Counted from the stretch's first letter, positions 1 through 8,439 are shown. The stretch is DNA of 43,413 nucleotides from an uncultured Paracoccaceae bacterium (GCA_951812305.1 CATOSB010000021.1:1-43413), one strand, 5' to 3'. Notes: a model not told the origin generated them from the sequence alone. Made by a program: numbers and translations.

Positions 1-166
1 CCCCAATTGTCCATAACTGTGCAAATTTCCACAATTGATGCTGAAAACTACCTGTGATGTTGGAATTTGCAATGCCGACATCCCGACTGGTGAACGAAGC
101 TGCCGGTGCCAACGGGTTGAGCGCACCGACCGCTGTCACGCCCATCACGAAATTAGTGATGTGCAT
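1..166 (-). CDS. possible partial ORF running off the left edge
   Basis: Read on the minus strand from an ATG at 166, this frame stays open for 55 codons to the window edge. The N-terminus is mildly hydrophobic (MHITNFVMGVTAVGAL), which could be a weak signal peptide. There is no clear Shine-Dalgarno sequence and I recognise no family. It may be a real exported protein truncated by the window or a chance open frame. Confidence 0.25.
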   Translation of the reverse strand, partial: MHITNFVMGVTAVGALNPLAPAASFTSRDVGIANSNITGSFQHQLWKFAQLWTIG

Positions 167-251
167 TCAAACGTTTCGCGTTAAACTTGTGCCGTGGTCA
201 TTCGTGTTTTGCCATTTGCAATTTCAGATATTCGAAAGAGGAGGTTTATTC

Positions 252-555
252 ATGCGAGGACGCTACGTTCAGATGGTCATGGCCGCGACCGGCTATCACA
301 AGGAAGGCATCGACGGCATCATTGGTCCGCAGTCGATGAAATCTGTCGCAAAGGTCGAAGCAGACTTAAATGGCCTTTACAAATTCGACCCTTCGGGTTC
401 GTCGCAAAAACGTCGCCTTGTTGCAGCAACGCAAGCTTGCCTGCACAAACTTGGATATGACCCGGGCGATGTCGACGGCTACGAGGGCCCATTTACGACT
501 GAAGGAATGAATGCGTTCCTTTTCAAAGCCGTGCACGGCAAAGAGGAGGAAGTTG
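252..555 (+). pseudogene. endolysin, 5' fragment (peptidoglycan-binding-like part), cut by IS66 copy 1
   Basis: This is the N-terminal half of a phage-type cell-wall hydrolase. The ATG at 252 follows a strong AGGAGG at about 239-244. The roughly 100 encoded residues contain two sequential repeats of the peptidoglycan-binding type (GYHKEGIDGIIGPQSMKS and LGYDPGDVDGYEGPFT). The gene is interrupted after position 555 by an IS66-type element, and translation would continue about 25 codons into the IS before stopping at 632. Removing the IS and one copy of the 8-bp duplication GGAAGTTG joins this frame exactly to 2165-2685, giving a 274-aa protein. The domain call is by motif recognition; the frame restoration is seen directly. 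Confidence 0.75.
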
Positions 556-2156
556 GTAACTCCCAAGCACCCTGTCCGATAGGGTTGCGGGGTTTTGTTC
601 CGTCAGAGCCGTGCGATGATCTGAGGTGGTGACAGGGTCAGGATTTCCAGGATGTTGAACCGGTGTTTTCTGGCCGTCGAGATGACGGACCTGATGTCGG
701 CGAAGACCCGCGCGCCCTCGAGGGTGCGGAAGGTGCCCGAGATTTTCATGCGCAGCTTCATCATGCGCAGGTCCTGTTCGGCCTGATTGTTTGTGAATGG
801 GACCGCGAAGTCGGCGATGAATCGCAAAACGTCATCGCGGTAGTCACGCAGGCGGAGGAGCAGGTTGTGGCCTGGCCGCCTGGCTTTTCGGCCGCGGGTG
901 CCGGGGCTTTTGGCCAGCGGGGGCTGGCGTTCGTGGAAGGCGAGCCCCTTGGCGAGGATCGCCATGTATCTGGTGACTATACCCTGGCGAACCAGTTCCG
1001 GGAGTTCGGTCTCGCCTTGATCCTGAGCCGCGCATCTGAGCTGATTGGCGCTATGAAGCACTGCGCTCATCTCCGTCGCCCAAGGCTCTTTTTCGATCTC
1101 TTCGATGGCCTTGAGTTCGCGCAAGTGATGCGCCCCGCAGAGGGCGTGGGCGTCCACTCCGCTCATATGGGCGTAGTAGGGTTTCCAGTGATCATGAATG
1201 ATCGTCCCGCCGGTCAGGAAGGTTGGAACAGCACCGCGTTTGGCGCTGATGCGGTAATGGGTGAAGGCGGTATCGCAGATCGTGTGCAGCCAGTGCAGCT
1301 TGCCGGCAACACGAAGTCCGGTCTCGTCCAGATGCCGAACGCCGCCTTCGGCAAGCCGGGCGAGAATGTGTTCAACCACGACACCCATCTTATTTGCCGC
1401 GCCGCGCGTCCAGTTGGTCACGCTGGCCGCGCACAAGCTGGTGGCCCCAAACAGGTCGCGCATAAGCTGGCAGACCCGATCCTCGGGTATCAGCTGCTGA
1501 ACATTGCAATAGACCGCCACTGCCCGCATGCGCGTGCCATATTGCACATGCGCGGCCACGCCATCGGGAAAGCCAGCCGTCGTCGTGGCTCGACAATGGT
1601 CGCAACAATAAACCGCCGCCTGATGCTCGGTGACCTCCAGGCGTGGCGCAGGCAAGTCGAACACCTGACGCTTCTCGATCCCTTTCACCATCTCCGCCGT
1701 CAGGGCGCTCTGACAGGCGCTGCAATGCGTCGCCTCATGCCGTTCGACAAAGTCGGGTGTTGACGTCTGGCGCAGGGTGTCGCCCCGGTGGCCAACTTGG
1801 CCGCCACTTTTCTTTCCGGATTTGCCACGCAGGCTGCGCGGGGCTGGCTTCTTCAGGCCATCACTTGAAGGGGGCTTGCTGCTATTGCTGCTGTTCTTGG
1901 CCAACTGTCGGCGCAGGTCCGTGATCTCTTCCGCCATGCTCGCCAACGCAGCTTCAAGCTCAGCGATCCGACGCAGAGCCGTGGCGAGAAGTTGTTCAAG
2001 GGCGGCAACCTGATCCATCCCACCACTGATTCAGAGAAATCAACCCGGCGCCACAGAATTCAGACAAGAAAGAAAAAAAACACGCGCAAAATGGCAAATT
2101 CGACTCACCATAAAACTGACAATAACACTCAAACGTGGGGGGTGCTTGGGAGTTAC
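556..2156 (-). mobile_element. IS66-family element (single-ORF, ISBst12-like), copy 1
   Basis: The element is 1601 bp with terminal inverted repeats GTAACTCCCAAGCACCC at 556 and its complement ending at 2156. It is flanked by a perfect 8-bp target duplication GGAAGTTG (548-555 and 2157-2164), the length known for IS66. It carries one transposase ORF on the minus strand and no tnpA/tnpB accessory genes, as in the ISBst12 subgroup. Four more copies lie in the window (26132, 34355, 36589 and 39432) and are almost identical, so expansion is recent. Confidence 0.95.
603..2018 (-). CDS. IS66-family transposase (copy 1)
   Basis: This is the 471-aa DDE transposase of the element. In order it has an N-terminal coiled-coil/leucine-rich segment, the Asn/Ser-rich KNSSNSSKPPSSDG motif typical of IS66 proteins, a zinc-finger-like region with paired cysteines (HCSACQ and YCCDHC), and the catalytic domain with acidic residues in HLDETG, IIHDHWKPY and NNQAEQDLRM. 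The ORF is intact. A 366-aa open frame on the opposite strand is a shadow caused by GC-rich codon structure. The other full copies differ by one or two residues (KHGAVP in copy 2, ERRPPL in copies 3 and 5). Confidence 0.95.
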   Translation of the reverse strand: MDQVAALEQLLATALRRIAELEAALASMAEEITDLRRQLAKNSSNSSKPPSSDGLKKPAPRSLRGKSGKKSGGQVGHRGDTLRQTSTPDFVERHEATHCSACQSALTAEMVKGIEKRQVFDLPAPRLEVTEHQAAVYCCDHCRATTTAGFPDGVAAHVQYGTRMRAVAVYCNVQQLIPEDRVCQLMRDLFGATSLCAASVTNWTRGAANKMGVVVEHILARLAEGGVRHLDETGLRVAGKLHWLHTICDTAFTHYRISAKRGAVPTFLTGGTIIHDHWKPYYAHMSGVDAHALCGAHHLRELKAIEEIEKEPWATEMSAVLHSANQLRCAAQDQGETELPELVRQGIVTRYMAILAKGLAFHERQPPLAKSPGTRGRKARRPGHNLLLRLRDYRDDVLRFIADFAVPFTNNQAEQDLRMMKLRMKISGTFRTLEGARVFADIRSVISTARKHRFNILEILTLSPPQIIARL

Positions 2157-2685
2157 GGAAGTTGAACGAAAACCACAGCCCGTGGCGAGCGTCAGCAGCG
2201 TAAGCTCATCAATTCCCAAGCAGTCTGAGGTTCAGGCAGTTTATGGCAAACCGGGCCCGGCTGTTGAAAACCAACTGGTCATGATCAATTTCCCCTTCAG
2301 CTTTCGCATCGACTGGAACCTGCGCCAGCGCACCAAACGAATTCGCGTGCACAAACTTGCCGCGCCGCAACTGGAAAAGGCTTTGAACGAAGTCTTCAAC
2401 CATTACGGCGAGGAAAAGTGGCGCGAACTTGGAATTGACCGCTTCGCGGGATCCTATAACCACCGGAAAATGCGCGGCGGTAACAAATGGTCGATGTACG
2501 CCTATGGCTGCGCGGTCGATTTCTACGCTGGCCCGAACGGGTTGCGCACCAGATGCCCTGACGCATTGTTCTGCAAACCGGATTACAAGGCATTTCTTGA
2601 CATCATGGAAGCAAACCAATGGCTGCCCGCGTTGCGACTTTGGGGTGCCGACGGGATGCATTTTCAGCGGGCTCGACTTGGCTGA
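2157..2685 (+). pseudogene. endolysin, 3' fragment (M15-like peptidase domain)
   Basis: This is the C-terminal part of the interrupted cell-wall hydrolase. After a Ser-rich linker it reads SYNHRKMRGGNKWS, then YAYGCAVDFY, and ends with GADGMHFQRARLG. These match the D-Ala-D-Ala peptidase (M15_4/VanY-like) fold of phage endolysins. Family members normally have His in S-x-H-A-x-G-x-A-x-D. Here the residue is Tyr (TAC at 2497-2499, one transition from CAC), so a zinc ligand may be lost or this may be a variant subfamily. The final Asp and the MHF histidine are present. The isolated fragment has no proper start, so it is probably silent. Confidence 0.7.
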
Positions 2686-2717
2686 TCAAAGTCTAAGCCA
2701 CTAATACCAAAGAGAAA

Positions 2718-2741
2718 ACCCTAGTGCACATTACGGCACTA
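2718..2741. repeat. left part of an 11-bp-stem palindrome split by IS630-A
   Basis: Joining 2718-2741 to 3979 onward (excising 2742-3976 and one TA) gives a perfect inverted repeat, AACCCTAGTGC, with an 8-nt loop, and GCACTAGGGTT. It lies about 35 bp downstream of the endolysin stop. It could be a terminator, although no T-tract follows, or a protein-binding palindrome. The IS went into the TA of a CTAG in the right arm. Confidence 0.6.
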
Positions 2742-3976
2742 GTCCCCTGTTTCGCATGATTTGACACGGTTTGTTTTCTCTGAATCTCTGTCCTGGCAAA
2801 AGCTGGGAGGTGTGAGAGATGGGCAAACGTGGTCCTGATGCGAAGTTTGTGGTTCGACTATCGAGCGAAGAGCGCGCAGAGTTGGAGAAAATGATCTGCA
2901 AGGGTATCGGTGTTGCGTATCGGCTTTTGAAGGCGCGGATATTGCTTAAAGCGGATGTGTCGGCGGAAGGCCCTGGTTGGGCTGATGCGCGGATCGCCGA
3001 GGCTCTGGAGACAAGCTCCTCGACAGTTCTGCGGACCCGCCGACAACTCGTAGAGGAAGGGTTAGAGGCGGCCCTGTCGCGAAAGAAAAGGTCCACCGCA
3101 CCTTCGCGCATATTTGATGGGGAAGCGGAGGCAAGGTTGATCGCCCTTGCCTGCTCTGAGCCTCCGCAAGGCTATGCCCGCTGGTCGCTGCGTTTGTTGG
3201 AAAAGCGCGTGGTTGAACTGGGGATTGTCGAAACCACCAGCGACACGACCATCCAGCGGGTGCTCAAAAAAACGCGCTCAAACCGCACCAAAGCCGCTAT
3301 TGGGTGATCCCGCCCAAGGCCAATGCAGCCTTTGTCGCCGCGATGGAGGACGTGCTTGATGTCTACACCCGCCCGCAGGACCCGAACCGACCGCTGGTCT
3401 GTCTCGACGAAACATCCAGGCAACTGACCAAAGAAACACGCACCCCGATCCCTGCGCGGCCGGGGCAATCAGCGCGGTCTGACTATGAATACGAACGCAA
3501 TGGGGTGGCCAGCTTGTTTATGCTGTTCGCACCGCTTGTCGGTTGGCGTCATCTCGCTGTCCGTGACCAGCGTACCGCCATTGATTACGCCCATGTGCTT
3601 CGTGATCTGGCTGATGTGTACTTCCCGAGCGCCGAAAAGATCACGCTTGTGCAAGATAACCTCAACACCCACAAGCCGGCCTCACTGTACGAGGCATTTC
3701 CTCCCACCGAAGCCCGCCGTATCGCGGAGCGTTTCGAGTGGCACTACACGCCGAAACACGGGTCTTGGCTGAACATTGCTGAATGCGAACTCAGCGTTTT
3801 GTCTCGGCAATGCCTCGACCGGCGTATTCCTGACAAGGCATCCTTGGAAACCGAAGTCTACGCTTGGACAGCAACGCGGAATGCCGAGAAAGCCAAGGTT
3901 AAATGGCACTTCACGGCTACGGATGCCAGAAACAAACTCTCACAGCTTTACCCGCAAATTGGGTGAATCAGGGGAC
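2742..3976 (+). mobile_element. IS630-family element, type A
   Basis: This 1235-bp element is bounded by the inverted repeat GTCCCCTG at its left end and CAGGGGAC at its right end. It is flanked on both sides by the TA dinucleotide (2740-2741 and 3977-3978) expected for IS630/Tc1-mariner insertion. The target is a CTAG, known to be favoured by IS630. It contains a transposase split over two frames with an A7 slippery run. Confidence 0.85.
2819..3966 (+). CDS. IS630-family transposase, type A, probable programmed -1 frameshift
   Basis: ORF A (2819-3307) carries the N-terminal helix-turn-helix domain (SEERAELEKM, then TSSSTVLRTRRQLVEEG). ORF B (from 3304) carries the DDE domain with VCLDETS, LVQDNLNTHK and LNIAECELS. 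The frames are offset by -1, and a run of seven A at 3266-3272 lies upstream of the ORF A stop. Slipping back one base there gives an uninterrupted protein of about 382 aa in which VLKKNALKPHQSRYWVIPPK bridges the two domains, matching the family consensus. Expression by ribosomal or transcriptional slippage is inferred from family behaviour. Confidence 0.85.
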
Positions 3977-4107
3977 TAGGGTTGCAGGCGTTCCGTGAGC
4001 TCATGGAGTCAAATACTGATCGATCCAAAGCCAAGTATTGTTGTTTTTCTTGGCATCGGCACCGTGTCAGAATTCTTTTCGCGCAACAAATTCAATTAGT
4101 TGACATT

Positions 4108-4130
4108 TAATGTGCAAAAACTGCACATTA
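4108..4130. promoter_or_regulatory. palindromic operator in front of the LysR-type gene
   Basis: TAATGTGCA and TGCACATTA form a perfect 9-bp inverted repeat around AAAAC. A TTGACA (4100-4105) overlaps its left side, and the LysR ATG starts 4 bp after it. The position suggests autoregulation by the LysR protein. There is no Shine-Dalgarno sequence before the ATG, so the mRNA may be leaderless or have a very short leader. Confidence 0.6.
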
Positions 4131-4134
4131 TGAA

Positions 4135-5046
4135 ATGGTTCGTAAAATTCCCCCTCTGAATGCCCTTCGCGCCTTTGAGGCCGCCGCGCGGCATTCCAGT
4201 TTTTCCGAAGCTGGAAAAGAACTTAGCGTCGCACACACCTCGGTTGCGCGACATGTTCGAAACCTTGAAAACTGGCTTGGCGTGAAATTGTTTCGCAAAG
4301 CCGGACGCAACATAATCGTGACTGAGGCGGGTCAAAAGTATTTCGCCGAAACAAGCGAGATATTTGAACGTATCGAGGCCTCGGCTTCGAATCTCGAAAG
4401 TCGGACGAAATCAAAGGTAAAGTTAAGCCTTGAACCGGTTTTCGCACATCAATGGTTTGCCAAGCGGTACTATTCTCAGAATTGGGATGATCAATTGGAA
4501 GGCATTGAACTGGAAGTTATTTCTACGCCAAAGGTCAGTGACCTTTCCAAAGGCGAGGCGGATATCGCAATCCGCTTCATCCCGTCGCCGATCAAAGATG
4601 TTGATGGTGAGGTATTTGCCAAGCAAGTGGTTATTCCTCACATGTCGCCCAAAGGTATTTCCAACGCTGGCAAAAACGGAAAACTCGACGCATTGCTGAA
4701 AAAAAGACTTCTCTATTCTCATCACCCCAAACGCTGGCGGCAATGGTTCCAAATGGCCGGGTTTCCCGCCAACACGCCGCTTAATCTTCACAAGCAGGAT
4801 GACCTGAGATTGGGAATTCTGGCCACGATATCCGGTCACGGCGCGATTTTGATTTCGCCAGAACTTGTTCAGGACGAGGTCGAAAAGGGTCAGTTGATCC
4901 CGGCGAGCGATGTCAGCATGGACCACGGAGCATATGTGCTGATGACATCTGGTGCGTCTCAGGGCCGGAAGGAAGTGCAAAAAGCCCGGCGTTTTCTGCT
5001 GGATCTGTTGCAAATGTTTGGCGCGTCCGGGATTTCTGCGGCTTAA
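4135..5046 (+). CDS. LysR-family transcriptional regulator (GcvA-like)
   Basis: The 303-aa product has an N-terminal winged helix-turn-helix (about residues 8-65: LNALRAFEAAARHSSFSEAG, then HTSVARHVRNLENWLGVKLF) followed by a periplasmic-binding-like effector domain. The PPLNALRAFEAAARH opening is typical of the GcvA/AmpR branch. The effector and target genes cannot be read from the sequence; nearest neighbours are an IS630 upstream and ffh downstream. A nine-base half-site (TGCACATTA) also occurs at 2725-2733 in the palindrome upstream, about 160 bp away once the IS630 is removed. Confidence 0.85.
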   Translation: MVRKIPPLNALRAFEAAARHSSFSEAGKELSVAHTSVARHVRNLENWLGVKLFRKAGRNIIVTEAGQKYFAETSEIFERIEASASNLESRTKSKVKLSLEPVFAHQWFAKRYYSQNWDDQLEGIELEVISTPKVSDLSKGEADIAIRFIPSPIKDVDGEVFAKQVVIPHMSPKGISNAGKNGKLDALLKKRLLYSHHPKRWRQWFQMAGFPANTPLNLHKQDDLRLGILATISGHGAILISPELVQDEVEKGQLIPASDVSMDHGAYVLMTSGASQGRKEVQKARRFLLDLLQMFGASGISAA

Positions 5047-5049
5047 TAA

Positions 5050-5067
5050 TTGGGTTGCGGAACCCAA
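5050..5067. terminator. hairpin after the LysR gene
   Basis: TTGGGTT-GCGG-AACCCAA forms a perfect 7-bp stem immediately after the stop codon. There is no T-run, so intrinsic termination is uncertain. A second small stem (TCCCGG, six bases, CCGGGA) lies near 5134-5152. The rest of the gap before ffh shows nothing I recognise. Confidence 0.4.
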
Positions 5068-5248
5068 CGGGGCTTGACGCAAACCACCGCGTCCCTTAGA
5101 TGCCACGCAATTCCGGAAGTCGAAAAGCTTCCGGTCCCGGGCGCGGTCCGGGATCGCCCTCCACCAGCGTGTTACGCCCGTGGGGGCGAAAGTCGTTTGG
5201 GTCGTGACTATGTCCTGACCTGAGGAAGCAACAAAGGGGGCCAGGCCC

Positions 5249-6733
5249 ATGTTTGAAAATCTGTCCGAACGTCTTTCCGGCGTCTTCGACCGGCTGACCA
5301 AACAGGGTGCGCTTTCCGAAGACGACGTCAAAACCGCCCTGCGCGAGGTGCGCGTTGCCCTGCTTGAGGCTGACGTCTCGCTCTCCGTCGCCCGTGACTT
5401 TGTGAAGGCAGTCGCCGAAAAAGCTACCGGTCAATCAGTCACCAAATCCGTCACGCCCGGCCAGCAAGTCGTCAAGATCGTCCATGACGAACTGGTCCAT
5501 GTGCTGGCGGGCGACAATGAAGATCCGGGTGAGTTGAAAATCGACAACCCGCCCGCGCCGATCCTGATGGTCGGCCTGCAGGGCGGCGGCAAGACCACGA
5601 CGACGGCGAAGCTTGCCAAGCGCCTGACGGATGTGAACAAGAAACGCGTGCTGATGGCCTCGCTCGACACCTACCGCCCCGCCGCGCAGCACCAGTTGGA
5701 AGTGCTCGGCCTGCAGATTGGCGTCGACACCCTGCCGATTGTCGCTGGGGAAACCCCACCCCAGATCGCCAAACGTGCCAAACAACAAGCGACGCTGGGT
5801 GGCTACGACGTCTACATGCTCGACACTGCGGGCCGCCTGTCTATCAACGAAGAGCTGATGGCAGAAGTCGAGGCGGTGCGCGACGTCACCAACCCGCGCG
5901 AAACGCTCCTCGTCGTTGACGGCCTGACCGGTCAGGACGCAGTCCATACAGCGGAAAACTTCGACTCCCGCATCGGCATTTCCGGCGTTGTCCTGACCCG
6001 AATGGACGGCGACGGTCGCGGCGGCGCAGCCCTAAGTATGCGCGCCGTCACCGGCCAGCCGATCAAATTCGTCGGTCTTGGCGAAAAGATGGACGCGCTG
6101 GAAGAATTCCACCCAGAACGCATCGCGGGCCGCATCCTCGGCATGGGCGACATCGTTTCCCTAGTCGAAAAAGCCCAACAAACCATCGAACAGGAACAGG
6201 CCGAGCGCATGATGAAGCGCTTCCAAAAAGGCCAGTTCAACATGAACGACCTGAAAATGCAGCTGGAGCAGATGCAGAAAATGGGCGGCATGGAAGGCAT
6301 GATTTCGATGCTGCCCGGGGTGGGCAAAATGAAGAACCAGATGGGCGAGGCCGGGATCGACGACAAAATGATCCGTCGCCAGATCGCGCTCATTCAGTCG
6401 ATGACCAAACGCGAACGCGCCAACCCGCAGCTTTTGCAGGCCAGCCGCAAGAAACGCATTGCCAAAGGCTCCGGCCTCGAAGTTCCGGAATTGAACCGTC
6501 TTTTGAAAATGCACCGCCAAATGTCGGACATGATGAAGAAACTGGGCAAAGGCAAAGGCGGGATGCTGAAACAGGCAATGGGCGCGATGTTCGGCAAAGG
6601 CGGCCCTTCCCAGGCGGACATCGCCGCAGCAGCAAAGCAAATTGGCAGCCCCGGCGGCGGGCTTCCCCCCGGAATGCCCGCCGGCGGCCTTTCGCTCCCC
6701 CCCGGTCTCTCGGGTTTTGGCAAAAAGAAATGA
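5249..6733 (+). CDS. ffh: signal recognition particle protein Ffh
   Basis: The 494-aa GTPase binds 4.5S RNA and signal sequences and targets ribosomes making membrane proteins to FtsY. The helical N domain (ALREVRVALLEADVS) comes first. The G domain follows, with P-loop GLQGGGKTTTTAKLA near residue 109, the LDTYRPAAQHQLEVL insert-box region, DTAGRL, and TRMDGDGRGG. The methionine-rich M domain (QMEQMQKMGGMEGMISMLPG) comes last. A Gly/Pro/Met-rich tail ends the protein, as in other Rhodobacterales. A GGGGG Shine-Dalgarno lies about 10 bp before ATG 5249. It heads the cluster that continues through the acetyltransferases to rpmE. Confidence 0.97.
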   Translation: MFENLSERLSGVFDRLTKQGALSEDDVKTALREVRVALLEADVSLSVARDFVKAVAEKATGQSVTKSVTPGQQVVKIVHDELVHVLAGDNEDPGELKIDNPPAPILMVGLQGGGKTTTTAKLAKRLTDVNKKRVLMASLDTYRPAAQHQLEVLGLQIGVDTLPIVAGETPPQIAKRAKQQATLGGYDVYMLDTAGRLSINEELMAEVEAVRDVTNPRETLLVVDGLTGQDAVHTAENFDSRIGISGVVLTRMDGDGRGGAALSMRAVTGQPIKFVGLGEKMDALEEFHPERIAGRILGMGDIVSLVEKAQQTIEQEQAERMMKRFQKGQFNMNDLKMQLEQMQKMGGMEGMISMLPGVGKMKNQMGEAGIDDKMIRRQIALIQSMTKRERANPQLLQASRKKRIAKGSGLEVPELNRLLKMHRQMSDMMKKLGKGKGGMLKQAMGAMFGKGGPSQADIAAAAKQIGSPGGGLPPGMPAGGLSLPPGLSGFGKKK

Positions 6734-6860
6734 TCCGCATTCTTCTTGGTCATAAATACGGGATGCACACCGCATCCAAACGCGCGACACCCGCCGCGAT
6801 GCGTCGCCTCGCAACGCGCAGAATAAAAGTGTGCGGAAGCACTCATTTTGGTCACGTTGC

Positions 6861-7394
6861 ATGACCGGCACGACACTCCACATCCCCACGGTCGAAACCG
6901 ACCGCCTGCGTCTGCGCGCCGCTAAGTGGAGCGATTATCCCGCCTATGCCGCCTTTCGCGGCGATGCCGGGCAAACCAGATTTCTCGGCGGGCCGTTCAG
7001 CGAAATTCAGGCTTTCGACCAACTTGGCGAAATTCTCGGCCACTGGCATTTGCGCGGCTATGGCCGCTGGATGGTCGCCGACAAAACCACCGATGAACCG
7101 CTGGGCATCGTTGGCCCCTATTTCCCGAAAGGCTGGCCGGAACCGGAAATCGCCTGGTCTCTTTTCGCCAGCGCACAAGGGCGCGGATTTGCCACCGAAG
7201 CAACCGTCGCCGCACGAAACTGGGCCTATGAAACCCTCGGCTGGTCCACCGCGATCAGCCTGATCACCGATGGCAACACCCGATCCGTTGCGCTGGCGGA
7301 ACGCCTGGGATGCACGCGCGAAGACGATTTCAACCATGCGGAAATTGGGCGAATGCAGGTCTGGCGCCATCCGGGGCCGGAGGCCACGACGTGA
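6861..7394 (+). CDS. GNAT-family N-acetyltransferase 1 (RimJ/RimL-like)
   Basis: This is the first of four tandem paralogues. From ATG 6861 (177 aa) it opens with IPTVETDRLRLRAAKWSDYPAYAAF and contains the family segments FLGGPF, GHWHLRGYGRWMVA, GWPEPEIAWSLF, GRGFATEA and GNTRSVALAERLGC. These correspond to the Acetyltransf_3 fold, with the acetyl-CoA pyrophosphate loop around GRGFATEA. A GTG at 6831 would add ten residues but these precede the conserved start, so ATG is preferred. The stop overlaps the next gene by 4 bp (GTGA), indicating translational coupling. The substrate is unknown; family members modify ribosomal protein N-termini or small molecules. Confidence 0.88.
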   Translation: MTGTTLHIPTVETDRLRLRAAKWSDYPAYAAFRGDAGQTRFLGGPFSEIQAFDQLGEILGHWHLRGYGRWMVADKTTDEPLGIVGPYFPKGWPEPEIAWSLFASAQGRGFATEATVAARNWAYETLGWSTAISLITDGNTRSVALAERLGCTREDDFNHAEIGRMQVWRHPGPEATT

Positions 7395-7915
7395 ATGCAG
7401 CCGTCGCCATACCGGTTCTGGAAACAGAGCGTCTGACCTTACGCGGAAATCAGATGTCTGATTTCGAAGGTTTCGCCGCATTTTGGGCCAGTGATCGCGC
7501 CGCCTACACTGGTGGCACAAAAAGCCGCAACGACGCTTGGGATGAATTCACTGCTCTTGCCGGACAATGGCTGTTGCGTGGGTACGGGTTCTGGATTGTC
7601 GAATCCAATTCCGAAAAACAATTTGCTGGCTGGGTCGGGTTTCACCACCCGGAACGGATGCGCGAGCCGGAACTGGGATGGATAATGCTTGAACATTACG
7701 AAGGCCAGGGTCTCGCCGCAGAAGCCGCAATCGCTGCGCGCAATTACGGTGTGCGGTCCTTCGGAATCAATACCCCGGTCAGCTTCATTACAGCCGACAA
7801 TACGCGCTCGATCCGACTGGCGGAACGCCTTGGGGCGCAGCGCGAAGATACCCGCGATTTTGGGAATGGCCCGTTTCACGTCTATCGCCACCCGAACCCC
7901 AGAGTTTTGACATGA
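7391..7915 (+). CDS. GNAT-family N-acetyltransferase 2
   Basis: This 174-aa paralogue starts at GTG 7391, overlapping the previous stop as GTGA. An upstream in-frame start at 7310 would lie inside the preceding gene. Recognisable segments are IPVLETERLTLRG, GQWLLRGYGFWIVE, EPELGWIMLEHYEGQGLAAEAA and DNTRSIRLAERLGAQRED. Its own stop overlaps the next gene as ATGA. All four copies share the ETERL opening and the N-x-RSIxLAERLG ending, so they arose by tandem duplication. Confidence 0.88.
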   Translation: MNAAVAIPVLETERLTLRGNQMSDFEGFAAFWASDRAAYTGGTKSRNDAWDEFTALAGQWLLRGYGFWIVESNSEKQFAGWVGFHHPERMREPELGWIMLEHYEGQGLAAEAAIAARNYGVRSFGINTPVSFITADNTRSIRLAERLGAQREDTRDFGNGPFHVYRHPNPRVLT

Positions 7916-8439
7916 TCGCATTCACCGGCATCCCGACGCTTGAGACCGAACGTCTGATCTTGCGCGGGCCAAAGGCCGAGGATTGGGGAGTCTGGCATCC
8001 ATTCGCGATTTCCGACCGCGCGAAATTTATTGGCGGTCCATATGATCTGGGCACCGCGTGGCGCGCATTCGGGCACATTTGTGGTCACTGGCTGATGCGC
8101 GGTTACGGTTCGTTTGTCGTCAACTTGAAAGGCGACGATTCCGCCGTTGGGCTTACCGGGCCGTGGCATCCTGCCAACTGGCCGGAACGCGAGCTTGGCT
8201 GGACCATGTGGCGCGACGATCTGGAGGGTACAAGCGTGATGTTCGAGGCCGCCAGCGCCGCCCGCGATTTTGCCTTCAACGATCTTGGGTGGGATACCGC
8301 TGTCAGCTATATCGAGAAGGGCAACACACGGTCGATACGGCTGGCCGAGAGGTTGGGTGCGACGCTTGATGAAAACGCAAAAGGCCCTGACCCCAAAGAT
8401 CTGGTCTATCGCCATCCCGGTGCGGGTGCCGTGCAATGA
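7912..8439 (+). CDS. GNAT-family N-acetyltransferase 3
   Basis: This 175-aa paralogue is coupled on both sides by ATGA overlaps. It contains IPTLETERLILRGPKAEDW, FIGGPYDL, GHWLMRGYGSFVV, ERELGWTMW and NTRSIRLAERLGAT. It is the most divergent at the acetyl-CoA loop: where copies 2 and 4 have EGQG, this copy reads DLEGTSVMFEAAS, so catalytic competence is less certain and it could have a structural or regulatory role. The substrate is unknown. Confidence 0.85.
   Translation: MIAFTGIPTLETERLILRGPKAEDWGVWHPFAISDRAKFIGGPYDLGTAWRAFGHICGHWLMRGYGSFVVNLKGDDSAVGLTGPWHPANWPERELGWTMWRDDLEGTSVMFEAASAARDFAFNDLGWDTAVSYIEKGNTRSIRLAERLGATLDENAKGPDPKDLVYRHPGAGAVQ

Noticed and set aside
663..1763. 366-aa open frame antisense to the IS66 transposase, repeated at every copy
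   Set aside because: It is conserved only because the element is; it has no recognisable domain and no start signal, and follows the codon shadow of the transposase.
2701..2710. CTAATACCAA resembles the left end of IS630 type B with its target
   Set aside because: Only ten bases match and the following GGGT of the IS end is absent; chance similarity is likely in a 43-kb window.
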